From Mesorhizobium sp. AR07 (lineage in GTDB: Bacteria > Pseudomonadota > Alphaproteobacteria > Rhizobiales > Rhizobiaceae), in contig NZ_CP080525.1 of assembly GCF_024746815.1 (NCBI RefSeq), forward strand, positions 1,550,001 to 1,614,000: 64,000 nucleotides of DNA, read 5' to 3'. Position numbers and translations under genes: made by a program. The notes beneath the pieces were generated by a model. It saw only the letters and a program-made list of their open reading frames with translations, had not been told where the DNA came from and searched no databases. How positions within the stretch are numbered: the first letter of the stretch is position 1; every line of letters begins with the position of its first letter. Below, one piece after another: positions 9,338 to 18,794 of this stretch.

Positions 9338-11140
9338 ATGCTCGACAAGGCCCCAAACAAGAAACTGTCCGACCTGCTCGATACGTTCGGCGCCGCACTT
9401 GCCGCCAATGACATCGAGAAGGCCGTCGGCTGTTTTCAGGAGGACTGTTACTGGCGCGACCTCGTCACCTTCACCTGGAACATCAAGACCATGGAAGGCC
9501 GCGACCAAGTCCGCGACATGCTGAAAAGCCAGTTGTCGAAGACCAAGCCATCCCACTTTGCCATCGCCAAGGGCGAGGACGCGACCGAGAGCGGTGGGCT
9601 GATCGACGGCTGGATCAGCTTCGAGACGGAAGTGGCGCGCGGCTTCGGCCATATCAGGCTGAAGGACGGCAAGATCTGGACGCTGCTGACCACCATGGCC
9701 GAGCTGAAGGGCCATGAGGAGCCGGCGGGTTTTGCGCGGCCGATGGGCGCCAAACATGGTTCGGGCAAGAACCGTCCGACATGGAAGGAAGAACGCGAGA
9801 AGGAAGCCGCCGAACTCGGCTTCAAGACGCAGCCCTACACGGTGATCATCGGCGGCGGCCAGGGCGGCATCGCGCTCGGCGCTCGGCTGCGGCAGCTCGG
9901 CGTTCCCACGATCATCATCGAGAAGAACGAGCGGGCCGGCGACAGCTGGCGCAAGCGCTACAAATCGCTCTGCCTGCATGATCCGGTCTGGTACGACCAT
10001 CTGCCCTATATCGATTTCCCGAAGAACTGGCCGGTCTTCTCGCCCAAGGACAAGATCGGCGACTGGCTGGAAATGTACACCAAGGTGATGGAGCTGAATT
10101 ACTGGTCCTCGACCGAGGCCAGGAGCGCCTCCTATGACGACAAGACGAAGGAATGGACCGTCGTCGTCCACCGCGACGGCAAGGACATCACCCTGAAGCC
10201 GAAGCAGCTGGTTCTGGCCACCGGACAATCCGGCAAGGCCAATATGCCTAAGTTCAAAGGCATGGAAAACTTCAAGGGCGATCAGCATCACTCATCGAAG
10301 CATCCTGGCCCCGATGCCTTTGCCAGCAAAAAAGCTGTTGTCGTCGGCTCGAACAATTCCGCCCACGACATAGCCGCCGCACTTTGGGAAGCCGGCGTCG
10401 ATGTCACCATGGTGCAACGCTCGACCACGCATATCGTCAAGTCCGACACGCTGATGGAAATCGGGCTGGGGTCCCTTTACTCGGAGCAGGCGGTTCAGAG
10501 CGGCATGACCACGGCTAAGGCCGATCTCGTCTTTGCCTCCCTGCCCTACAAGATCCTGCACGAATTCCAGATCCCGGCTTACGCCGAGATGAAGAAGCGC
10601 GATGCAAAATTCTACACGAGCCTGGAGAAGGCCGGCTTCATGCTCGACTGGGGCGATGACGGTTCCGGTCTGTTTATGAAATATCTGCGGCGCGGTTCGG
10701 GATATTACATCGACGTCGGCGCTTCCGATCTGATCATCAATGGCTCGATCAAGCTGAAAAGCGGTGTCGACGTGACTGAGATCAAGGAGCATTCGGTGCT
10801 GCTCAGCGACGGCTCGGAATTGCCCGCCGATGTCATCATCTATGCCACCGGCTATGGCTCGATGAACGGCTGGGCGGCCGACCTGATCTCCAGGGACGTC
10901 GCCGACAAGGTTGGAAAATGCTGGGGCCTCGGCTCGAACACCACCAAGGATCCCGGTCCATGGGAGGGCGAATTGCGCAACATGTGGAAGCCGACGCAGC
11001 AGGAAGCGTTGTGGTTCCATGGCGGCAATCTGCACCAGTCACGCCACTATTCGCAGTTCCTGTCGTTGCAGTTGAAGGCCAGGCAGGCAGGCCTGCCGAC
11101 GCCGGTCTACGGGCTGCAAGAGGTCCACCACAAGGGATAG
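9338..11140 (+). CDS. Flavin-containing monooxygenase with N-terminal SnoaL-like domain
   Basis: A 600-residue NAD(P)H/FAD oxidoreductase. Residues 1-130 look like a SnoaL/NTF2-fold domain (LLDTFGAALAANDIEKAVGC...YWRDLVTFTWNI). The FAD Rossmann motif is at about 170-177 (IIGGGQGGIAL), followed by GDSWRKRYKSLCLHDPVWYDHLP, and a second dinucleotide motif for NAD(P) sits in the middle (VVVGSNNSAHDIAAAL). This layout matches bacterial YUCCA/CzcO-like monooxygenases, often labelled 'putative flavoprotein involved in K+ transport'. The substrate is unknown. A GGGAGGA ribosome site precedes the ATG. It is divergent from the ilv operon and has no obvious partner. Confidence 0.88.
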   Translation: MLDKAPNKKLSDLLDTFGAALAANDIEKAVGCFQEDCYWRDLVTFTWNIKTMEGRDQVRDMLKSQLSKTKPSHFAIAKGEDATESGGLIDGWISFETEVARGFGHIRLKDGKIWTLLTTMAELKGHEEPAGFARPMGAKHGSGKNRPTWKEEREKEAAELGFKTQPYTVIIGGGQGGIALGARLRQLGVPTIIIEKNERAGDSWRKRYKSLCLHDPVWYDHLPYIDFPKNWPVFSPKDKIGDWLEMYTKVMELNYWSSTEARSASYDDKTKEWTVVVHRDGKDITLKPKQLVLATGQSGKANMPKFKGMENFKGDQHHSSKHPGPDAFASKKAVVVGSNNSAHDIAAALWEAGVDVTMVQRSTTHIVKSDTLMEIGLGSLYSEQAVQSGMTTAKADLVFASLPYKILHEFQIPAYAEMKKRDAKFYTSLEKAGFMLDWGDDGSGLFMKYLRRGSGYYIDVGASDLIINGSIKLKSGVDVTEIKEHSVLLSDGSELPADVIIYATGYGSMNGWAADLISRDVADKVGKCWGLGSNTTKDPGPWEGELRNMWKPTQQEALWFHGGNLHQSRHYSQFLSLQLKARQAGLPTPVYGLQEVHHKG

Positions 11141-11148
11141 TCGAGCCG

Positions 11149-11178
11149 CAGGAGGTGCGGCCATGGCCGCACCTCCTG
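11149..11178. terminator. Perfect 30-bp palindrome after the monooxygenase
   Basis: CAGGAGGTGCGGCCA followed at once by its exact reverse complement, 8 bases after the monooxygenase stop. It could act as a cruciform or strong hairpin terminator between convergent genes. There is no T-run on either side, so a pure Rho-independent mechanism is not assured. Confidence 0.5.
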
Positions 11179-11190
11179 GCTGTATCCCTG

Positions 11191-11364
11191 TCAATTGCCA
11201 ATGGGCAAAGCTCTGACCGGTTCGGGCTTACCGGCCGCATCGAGGCGATCCGGCTCGCCCAGAGAGACGCTCGCTGCGGGAGCGTCCGCGGCATGCTCGC
11301 GTTCCCGACAGGTGTCGGGCCTATATGGCGTCACCGCACCTTGCCCGTCGAAGCAGAAACACAT
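11191..11364 (-). CDS. Small ORF downstream of tmpB, uncertain
   Basis: A 57-codon frame starting MCFCFDGQGAVTPYRPD and preceded by a good ribosome site (GAGGGGAGA). It begins 28 bases after the stop of the HD-domain gene on the same strand. The N-terminus has two Cys in CFCF; the rest is hydrophilic. I recognise no family. It might be a real small protein of the operon or a chance frame; the ribosome site is the main support. Confidence 0.35.
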   Translation of the reverse strand: MCFCFDGQGAVTPYRPDTCREREHAADAPAASVSLGEPDRLDAAGKPEPVRALPIGN

Positions 11365-11392
11365 GACTGTCTCCCCTCGTGATGGGTTGCGG

Positions 11393-13209
<1,817 letters not shown>

Positions 13210-13243
13210 TTATCATTTTTCGGCCAATGGCCATGAATTGCTA

Positions 13244-14140
13244 ATGCCTAGAACGATTGTCCCGCCCTTGCCACCGCTCGACTGGCTGCGCAGTTTCGAG
13301 GCCGCGGCGCGGCTGTCGAATTTTACCGCCGCGGCAGCCGAGCTTGGTTTGACCCAGGCGGCCGTCAGCCAGCACATCCGGTTTCTCGAGGAACGGCTGA
13401 AGACCCGTCTGTTCTCCAGGCTGGCGCGCGGTGTCGCGCTGTCGCCGGAAGGCGCCGCCTACCTGCCCCACATCCAGTCGGCCTTCGCCACCATCGGCAA
13501 CAGCACCGCCGAACTGTTCGAGCCGCGCGCCGTCCAGACCGTGACGCTGCGAGCGCCGATCTCCTTTGCCTTGCTGATGCTCGTTCCGGCGCTGCCCGAT
13601 CTGGCCAAGGCGCTGCCGCGCATCCAGCTCGACCTGGTGACGATCCACCGACCGACCGACTACGACCTGCCGGGTTCAGTGCTCGACATCCGTTTCGGCA
13701 ACGGATCCTTTGCCGGACGCGAGGCCGACAGGCTGACCGCCGAGCGGCTCGTGCCGGTGGCTGCCCCGGCCCTGGCCGGTGACGCCGACTGGACCTCCCT
13801 GCCCCTGCTTCTGGTCGCAGGCGCGCGCGAGATGTGGGCGGAATGGTTCGCGGCCGCGGGGTTGGCCGGCCATCCCAGGCGATCGCACCGCTTCGACAGC
13901 TTCGTCGCCGCGATGGAGGCGGCCAGAGCCGGCGCCGGCGTGCTGCTGGGCTCGCGGCCGCTGGTCGATGCCGCGCTCGACGGCGAAATGCTGGTCAGGC
14001 TTTCCGACTTCGAACTCTCCAGCACTTCGGGCCATTTCCTGACCAAGGCATCGACCGCGCGCCTGACCAGTGCCGAGCAGGAATTCCACCAGTGGTTGCT
14101 GTCGCGCCTCTCCGGAATGGCGCCGACACTAGCGACATGA
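13244..14140 (+). CDS. LysR-family regulator (GcvA-like), likely for tmpAB
   Basis: A 298-residue regulator with an N-terminal winged helix-turn-helix (LDWLRSFEAAARLSNFTAAA, then ELGLTQAAVSQHIRFLEERL) and a C-terminal effector-binding domain. I chose ATG 13244 (MPRTIVPP); an in-frame TTG lies two codons upstream. It is divergent from tmpA with 118 bases between, the usual arrangement for a LysR activator and its target. An AT-rich stretch (ATAACTGAAATTAT, 13200-13213) in the gap is a candidate binding site, but weak. Confidence 0.88.
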   Translation: MPRTIVPPLPPLDWLRSFEAAARLSNFTAAAAELGLTQAAVSQHIRFLEERLKTRLFSRLARGVALSPEGAAYLPHIQSAFATIGNSTAELFEPRAVQTVTLRAPISFALLMLVPALPDLAKALPRIQLDLVTIHRPTDYDLPGSVLDIRFGNGSFAGREADRLTAERLVPVAAPALAGDADWTSLPLLLVAGAREMWAEWFAAAGLAGHPRRSHRFDSFVAAMEAARAGAGVLLGSRPLVDAALDGEMLVRLSDFELSSTSGHFLTKASTARLTSAEQEFHQWLLSRLSGMAPTLAT

Positions 14141-14152
14141 GGTCTTGTCTCT

Positions 14153-14200
14153 ATGCATGTCGTTGTCCCAAAACCCGGGCCACTTTTGGGCGACATGCAT
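14153..14200. repeat. Palindromic intergenic repeat between convergent genes
   Basis: An inverted repeat: ATGCATGTCG...CCCAAAA on the left and TTTTGGG CGACATGCAT on the right around a GC-rich centre. It fills the gap between the LysR stop and the GNAT stop and could terminate transcription both ways. I recall similar sequence from other rhizobial genomes, but did not check this. Confidence 0.7.
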
Positions 14201-14733
14201 CAGCTGGACGACGTGCCTATCCGCTTCCAGTAGATCAGCGTGCCGGTCAGCCCACCATGCGGCTTCAAGGCATAGTCCGGTATCTCGCCCGCCAGCGTGA
14301 AACCAAGCTTCTCGTAGAGACCGGAAGCGCCGTCCTCGGTCGCGGTATCCAGAACCAGAAGCGTGCGGCCCTGCTCCACGGCGAGGCGCTCAGCCGCCCG
14401 CATCAAGTGCGTGCCGACACCCCTGCCCCTGTGATCGACGCGTGTCATCAGCTTGGCGATCTCGGCCCGGTGCGGCTGGTTGGGTGGGCAGTCGAGCAGC
14501 AAGGTGACGGTGCCGACCAGGGCCTCGCCGTCCCAGGCGCCAAGCACCGCCCTTTCCCCTCTTGCCGCCGCAGCCAGCGACTTGTCCCAGAATGCGCTTG
14601 CCGCTTCCGGTACCAGCGGATGCATGAAGCTAACAGATCCGCCGGTCGCCACCGTCTCGATCAGCAGATTGGCCAGCATGTCCAGTGTTTCCTGGGTCGA
14701 AGTCACCGCTCTGATATCGATGGGCTTCATCAT
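14200..14733 (-). CDS. GNAT-family N-acetyltransferase
   Basis: A 177-residue acetyl-CoA-dependent acetyltransferase. The acetyl-CoA pyrophosphate loop is visible as RVDHRGRGVGTHLMRAAE (Q/RxxGxG/A type), and LYEKLGFTLAGEIPDYAL is the usual C-terminal block. The substrate is unknown. An in-frame second Met (MKPIDIRA) is an alternative start. It stands alone, convergent with the LysR gene. Confidence 0.85.
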   Translation of the reverse strand: MMKPIDIRAVTSTQETLDMLANLLIETVATGGSVSFMHPLVPEAASAFWDKSLAAAARGERAVLGAWDGEALVGTVTLLLDCPPNQPHRAEIAKLMTRVDHRGRGVGTHLMRAAERLAVEQGRTLLVLDTATEDGASGLYEKLGFTLAGEIPDYALKPHGGLTGTLIYWKRIGTSSS

Positions 14734-14786
14734 GGAATGTCCTGTAATTTAAATTGTGATGGAAAGTCTGATGCGGGCACATCGCC

Positions 14787-15095
14787 CTAGTCCAGATGGC
14801 GCACGCGGCGTCGCTTTCGTGCGGCCTTGATGGCGCCGATGCGCTCGGTGTCCTCTTCCCTGAGATGCCGCCCGCGCTCCAGAATCTCGAGCGTGTACTC
14901 CTCATAGGTCAGGCCCAGCCGCTCGGCCTTGTCCATGCGCAGCAGCATGACCTCGTGGCTCGGCGCCTTCCACGCCTTGGCATGGGCGGCCTGCCAGGCA
15001 AGGAAGATGTAGGGATCGCCCTTGCCCCATGGCGGCCCCTTGTACTCATCGAGAGGCGGTCCCCCATTGTGGGAGCGCTTTGGTTGTCTGGCCAT
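14787..15095 (-). CDS. Small basic conserved-looking protein of unknown function
   Basis: 102 residues, starting MARQPKRSHNGGPPLDEYKG and ending in a very basic tail (KAARKRRRVRHLD). I recognise no domain, but the N-terminal NGGPPLDE segment is a motif I associate with small rhizobial hypothetical proteins. The start lies 4 bases after the stop of the XRE-cupin gene, so translation is coupled and both share the promoter at 15.67 kb. The basic tail could suggest nucleic-acid binding; this is inference. Confidence 0.7.
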   Translation of the reverse strand: MARQPKRSHNGGPPLDEYKGPPWGKGDPYIFLAWQAAHAKAWKAPSHEVMLLRMDKAERLGLTYEEYTLEILERGRHLREEDTERIGAIKAARKRRRVRHLD

Positions 15096-15099
15096 GAGT

Positions 15100-15663
15100 T
15101 CAGCCCCTGACCAGCGCGACGAGATAGTCGGCGCCCGGCGCCAGGGCATGGAAGGTGCAGTCCGACGGCGCCCCGAGCGCCAGGCAGTCGCCGGGTTCAA
15201 GCCTGTGCACCCTGTCGCCTTCGACGAATTCGAGCTGCCCGGAAATCAGCCATATCTGCTGTTTGATGAAAGCGTAGGAGGCTGCGGGAAAGCTGACCCT
15301 GGCGTCCGCCGGCAACCGCACCCTGATCAGCTCCAGCGGCATGTCCGAGGCCGGCGACAGATGCCGCCTGACATAGCCGGTATCGGGATCGCGCCAAACC
15401 GGTTGATCGGCCTCGCGCAGCAGCCCGCCGCCTTGCAGTTCGGCGCGCGCGATCAGGCTCGACAGCGTCATGCCGAAGGCCGCCGCGATGCGCACCAGAA
15501 GCGCCGCTGTCGGGCTGGTCTTGCCGCGCTCGATCGTGCTCAGCATCGCCTTCGACACAGCGGAACGCTCCGCCAGTTCGGCCAGCGACCAGTCCCGCAT
15601 GATCCTTTCGGCATGGATCCTTCTGCCGATGGTCGAAGAAATATCGTTCGCTATATCATCCAT
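15100..15663 (-). CDS. XRE-family regulator with C-terminal cupin
   Basis: 187 residues: an N-terminal helix-turn-helix (LAELAERSAVSKAMLSTIER) and a C-terminal cupin barrel (ISGQLEFVEGDRVHRLEPGDCLAL). Proteins of this design sense a small ligand through the cupin and repress catabolic or export genes. I start at ATG 15663 (MDDIANDISS) because a TATAAT ends 6 bases upstream. A 9-bp inverted repeat spans this promoter and the start codon, suggesting autoregulation. The following small gene is co-transcribed. Confidence 0.85.
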   Translation of the reverse strand: MDDIANDISSTIGRRIHAERIMRDWSLAELAERSAVSKAMLSTIERGKTSPTAALLVRIAAAFGMTLSSLIARAELQGGGLLREADQPVWRDPDTGYVRRHLSPASDMPLELIRVRLPADARVSFPAASYAFIKQQIWLISGQLEFVEGDRVHRLEPGDCLALGAPSDCTFHALAPGADYLVALVRG

Positions 15664-15680
15664 ACGTCCATTATAGCGAA
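15647..15680. promoter_or_regulatory. Promoter and inverted-repeat operator of the XRE-cupin gene
   Basis: TTCGCTATA (15647-15655) and its exact reverse complement TATAGCGAA (15672-15680), 16 bases apart. The right arm contains the minus-strand -10 TATAAT (15675-15670) and the left arm lies inside the first codons of the gene. A regulator bound here would block both polymerase and ribosome. No good -35 is visible. The predicted start site is at or within one base of the ATG. Confidence 0.65.
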
Positions 15681-15817
15681 ATCTCGATGCCGGGAAAGAG
15701 CCGTCTCGCGACAATTTTCTCAGGCTCCTTAATCGTCTCTACACCATCCAACCTCATCCCGCCTTAACCGCACTCCTGTAGGATCGCCGCTCCAGGGGAA
15801 ATGGGGTTGGCCGATCC

Positions 15818-17650
15818 ATGTATGTCGAACGCGAAGCCTCCGTCGGAGAACCGACATCGCAGGAGCGCCGCAACGCAGAGCAGAACGACAGGCGCATCCT
15901 CGGCAATGTCGTGCAATGCGACGGCGCGCGCGCCACCATCAGTGCCTATGCGGACGATATCGACGGCGCTGTGACCGGCCTGTGGACGGTCGGCAAGATG
16001 ATTTCCATCAATCTCGGCTCCACGCGAACCGTCGGCCTCGTCTACGGGATCGGCAAGTCGGACCGCGCCTGGAGCAATGAAGGCCAAAACCCGATCGAGG
16101 TCAGCATCGAGCTGATCGGCGAAGTCCGCGACGGAGCCGAGCCCGGCGCCAAGCCGGTCTTCGACCGCGGTATCACCACCTATCCGCATATCGGCGCCGT
16201 CGCGCATCGCATCCGCACCCGTGACCTGCAGGCGGTCTATGATCTGGCCGGGCGTCATTCGATCACCATCGGCACGCTCTCGCAGGACGAGACGATCGCC
16301 GCCAACATCGCCATCGACGATACGCTGGCGCGTCACTTCGCCATTGTCGGCACCACCGGCGTCGGCAAATCCACCGCCGTCTCGCTGCTGCTGCGCAAAT
16401 CGATCGCGGCGCGGCCGGATCTGCGCATCCTGATCCTCGATCCGCACAACGAGTTCGCGGCGTCGCTGCCCGAATATTGCGTCAGGGTCGATTCCAAGAC
16501 GCTCGATCTTCCGTTCTGGATGTTCAAGCTGGAGGAATTCGCCGAAGTGCTGTTTCGCGGCCGCGAGACCGTGCCGGAGGAGATCGACGCCTTGCGCGAC
16601 CTCATCCCCGCCGCCAAGAACCTTTACCGCAACCCGAATTCGGGCGCCTATCTGCGGCGCGGCAGCGATGCGCTGACCGCCGACACGCCGGTGCCTTACC
16701 GCATCGCCGACCTCATCAAGCAGATCGACGAGCGTATGGGCCTGCTCGAAAGCAAGAACGATCGCCCGACGCTGAAGTCCCTGAAGACGCGCGTCGAATC
16801 GGCGGCTGCCGATCCACGCTACCGCTTCATGTTTAACTCGCGCCTGATCGAGGACACCATCCACGAGACGATCGGCAACCTCTTCCGCGTGCCGCATCAT
16901 GGCCGCCCGGTGACCTGCTTCGAGATGGCCGGCATGCCGTCCGAAGTGGTCAATTCCGTCTGTTCGGTGCTGGCGCGCCTGGCCTTCGACCTCGCTCTGT
17001 GGAGCGAGGGCAAGCTGCAGCTTCTGTTCTTGTGCGAAGAAGCGCACCGCTACATGCCGGCCGATCCGCGTCTCGGCTTCGCGCCGACCAGGCACGCGCT
17101 GTCGCGCATCGCCAAGGAAGGCCGCAAATATGGCTGCTATCTCGGCGTCGTCACCCAGCGACCGGGCGAGCTCGACCCGACCATCCTGTCGCAGTGCTCG
17201 ACCTTCTTCGCCATGCGGCTTGCCAACGAGCAGGACCAGGCGATCATCCGCTCGGCGATTGCAGACTCATCGGCCTCGACGCTGGCTTTCCTGTCCTCCA
17301 TGGGCCAGCGCGAGGCCATTGCCTTCGGCGAAGGCGTGGCGACGACCATGCGGCTGAAGTTCGAAAAACTGTCCCCGGAATTGCTCCCCGGTACGGCCAA
17401 GCGCGATGAGACAGCATCGTCGAAGTCAGGCGAGGATGTCGACCTTGTGGCAATCGTCGAGCGGCTGCGCAACGTGCCGAAGTCAACACAGCAGGCGATG
17501 GCCTTCGCCGAAGTCGTCGATTCAGGCCGCCAGGCCGGCGATCCGGATTACCGCAAGCCGCCGGCCGCCCGCGGACCATCAGACGACGATTTCGACATGC
17601 GCTACGGCCTCAAGCCCGCGACCTTCGGCCTGCGTCCGCAAAACGACTGA
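15818..17650 (+). CDS. HerA-like hexameric ATPase (DUF87 family)
   Basis: A 610-residue HerA/FtsK-superfamily ATPase. An N-terminal HAS-barrel-like region (about 20-130) is followed by Walker A GTTGVGKST (about residue 180), Walker B LLFLCEEAHR and the GCYLGVVTQRPGELDPTILSQ block with its sensor and arginine-finger region, typical of HerA. HerA proteins pump DNA, usually with the NurA nuclease, and some work in anti-phage pairs. No nuclease, SIR2 or DUF4297 partner lies next to it here; neighbours are a regulator and a diguanylate cyclase. Its role in alphaproteobacteria is not established to my knowledge. Confidence 0.85.
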   Translation: MYVEREASVGEPTSQERRNAEQNDRRILGNVVQCDGARATISAYADDIDGAVTGLWTVGKMISINLGSTRTVGLVYGIGKSDRAWSNEGQNPIEVSIELIGEVRDGAEPGAKPVFDRGITTYPHIGAVAHRIRTRDLQAVYDLAGRHSITIGTLSQDETIAANIAIDDTLARHFAIVGTTGVGKSTAVSLLLRKSIAARPDLRILILDPHNEFAASLPEYCVRVDSKTLDLPFWMFKLEEFAEVLFRGRETVPEEIDALRDLIPAAKNLYRNPNSGAYLRRGSDALTADTPVPYRIADLIKQIDERMGLLESKNDRPTLKSLKTRVESAAADPRYRFMFNSRLIEDTIHETIGNLFRVPHHGRPVTCFEMAGMPSEVVNSVCSVLARLAFDLALWSEGKLQLLFLCEEAHRYMPADPRLGFAPTRHALSRIAKEGRKYGCYLGVVTQRPGELDPTILSQCSTFFAMRLANEQDQAIIRSAIADSSASTLAFLSSMGQREAIAFGEGVATTMRLKFEKLSPELLPGTAKRDETASSKSGEDVDLVAIVERLRNVPKSTQQAMAFAEVVDSGRQAGDPDYRKPPAARGPSDDDFDMRYGLKPATFGLRPQND

Positions 17651-17744
17651 ACCTGCGTTACGTCTTTCTGCCGACAAGTTGAGAAACCACGTCAAGCGTC
17701 CAAGAGCTCTGTTTCGTTGGCGAGCATGGGCAAATCCCGAAAGG

Positions 17745-17862
17745 GAATTCATCAGGCCGAGTTGAATGACGTGGCTTTCGAGAAGCCGGAGCGGAGCGGA
17801 CATTTAGTCCGTGAGCACCGGAAGTCGAGAAAGCCGAGTCAGGCGACCGGCCTCATGAATTC
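17745..17862. repeat. 118-bp nested inverted repeat (MITE-like)
   Basis: Outer arms GAATTCATCAGGCC (17745-17758) and GGCCTCATGAATTC (17849-17862) match at 13 of 14 positions when folded. Inside, GGAC-ATTTA-GTCC forms the tip of a second stem-loop. It fills most of the 224-base gap between the HerA-like gene and the convergent diguanylate cyclase gene; the rest of the gap shows no gene. Confidence 0.65.
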
Positions 17863-17874
17863 TTCTTCGGGATT

Positions 17875-18666
17875 TTAGGCGCAGACGCGATTGCGGCCTT
17901 GCCTCTTCGCCTCATAGAGCTGGCGGTCGGCACGGCGATAGAACTCCTCCGCCGTTTCCTTGCGGTCCCAGACAGCCAGCCCGACGCTGGTGGTGATCTT
18001 GAGGCGGACGTTGCCTGACAGTACCGACATGTTGGCAATCGCCTTGCGGATGCGTTCGGCAAACTTGCCCAGAAGTTCGGCGTCCATGTTGGGCGTAACC
18101 ACGGCGAACTCCTCGCCGCCCAACCGTGCCACCACGTCGTGATAGCGTGTCATGTCCTTGAGACAGCTGGCGACGGCCCTGAGCACCTCGTCGCCGACAT
18201 CATGGCCATGGGTGTCGTTGACCTGCTTGAAATGGTCGAGATCGAGGATCATTAGCCCGACGGGCTTTTCGATGCGCCGGAACTCCTCGAGATACTCCTT
18301 CAGCGCATCGTCGAAATAGCGCCGGTTCTGCATGCCGGTCAGGCCGTCGGTCAGGGCCGCATGCTCGAGCGTTTCCGAGCGGGCGCTGAGCGAAACCGTC
18401 ATGGCGCGCAGCTTGCCTTCTTCCGTCGCCTGCTTGCGGATGAGCGGATAGATGAAGAAAATGCCGAAGAACAGCGCCGTGGCCAAAAGCACGCCGGTCG
18501 CGAACAACAGCTTATTGAGATAGATGACCTTGTCCATGCCCGACGCCGTGTGGAGTTCCGTGGCGAAGGATTGCAGAAGCCCATAGGCATGCAGCGTCAC
18601 CAGGCCGGCGGCCAGGATCACGAAGATAAAGACGAAAAACGCTGATTCCGCCTTGTGGAAACGCAT
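17875..18666 (-). CDS. Membrane-anchored diguanylate cyclase (GGDEF)
   Basis: 263 residues. Two N-terminal transmembrane helices (about 9-30 and 50-75) enclose a short periplasmic loop, followed by a GGDEF domain with the active-site variant LGGEEFA. The inhibitory I-site RxxD is present as RYHD, exactly five residues before GGEEF, so feedback inhibition by c-di-GMP is likely. TDGLTGMQNRRYFDDAL is the typical domain start. Product: c-di-GMP, controlling motility and biofilm. No EAL domain is present. The 128 bases upstream hold no gene. Confidence 0.92.
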   Translation of the reverse strand: MRFHKAESAFFVFIFVILAAGLVTLHAYGLLQSFATELHTASGMDKVIYLNKLLFATGVLLATALFFGIFFIYPLIRKQATEEGKLRAMTVSLSARSETLEHAALTDGLTGMQNRRYFDDALKEYLEEFRRIEKPVGLMILDLDHFKQVNDTHGHDVGDEVLRAVASCLKDMTRYHDVVARLGGEEFAVVTPNMDAELLGKFAERIRKAIANMSVLSGNVRLKITTSVGLAVWDRKETAEEFYRRADRQLYEAKRQGRNRVCA

Positions 18667-18794
18667 CTGCTCCCCGATGGAAAAGTGCCCACCGACCTTA
18701 TGGCATGGCCCGCCTTACGGAGGGTTAATTCGGACAACCGCAACGGGAACCTTTCCTTGCACGTCAACTTTTCAGGTTGCAATGAAAATAGCGA

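Noticed and set aside
15818..17650. HerA-type anti-phage defence system
   Set aside because: Defence HerA genes come with an effector gene; none is adjacent, and the flanks are ordinary chromosomal genes.
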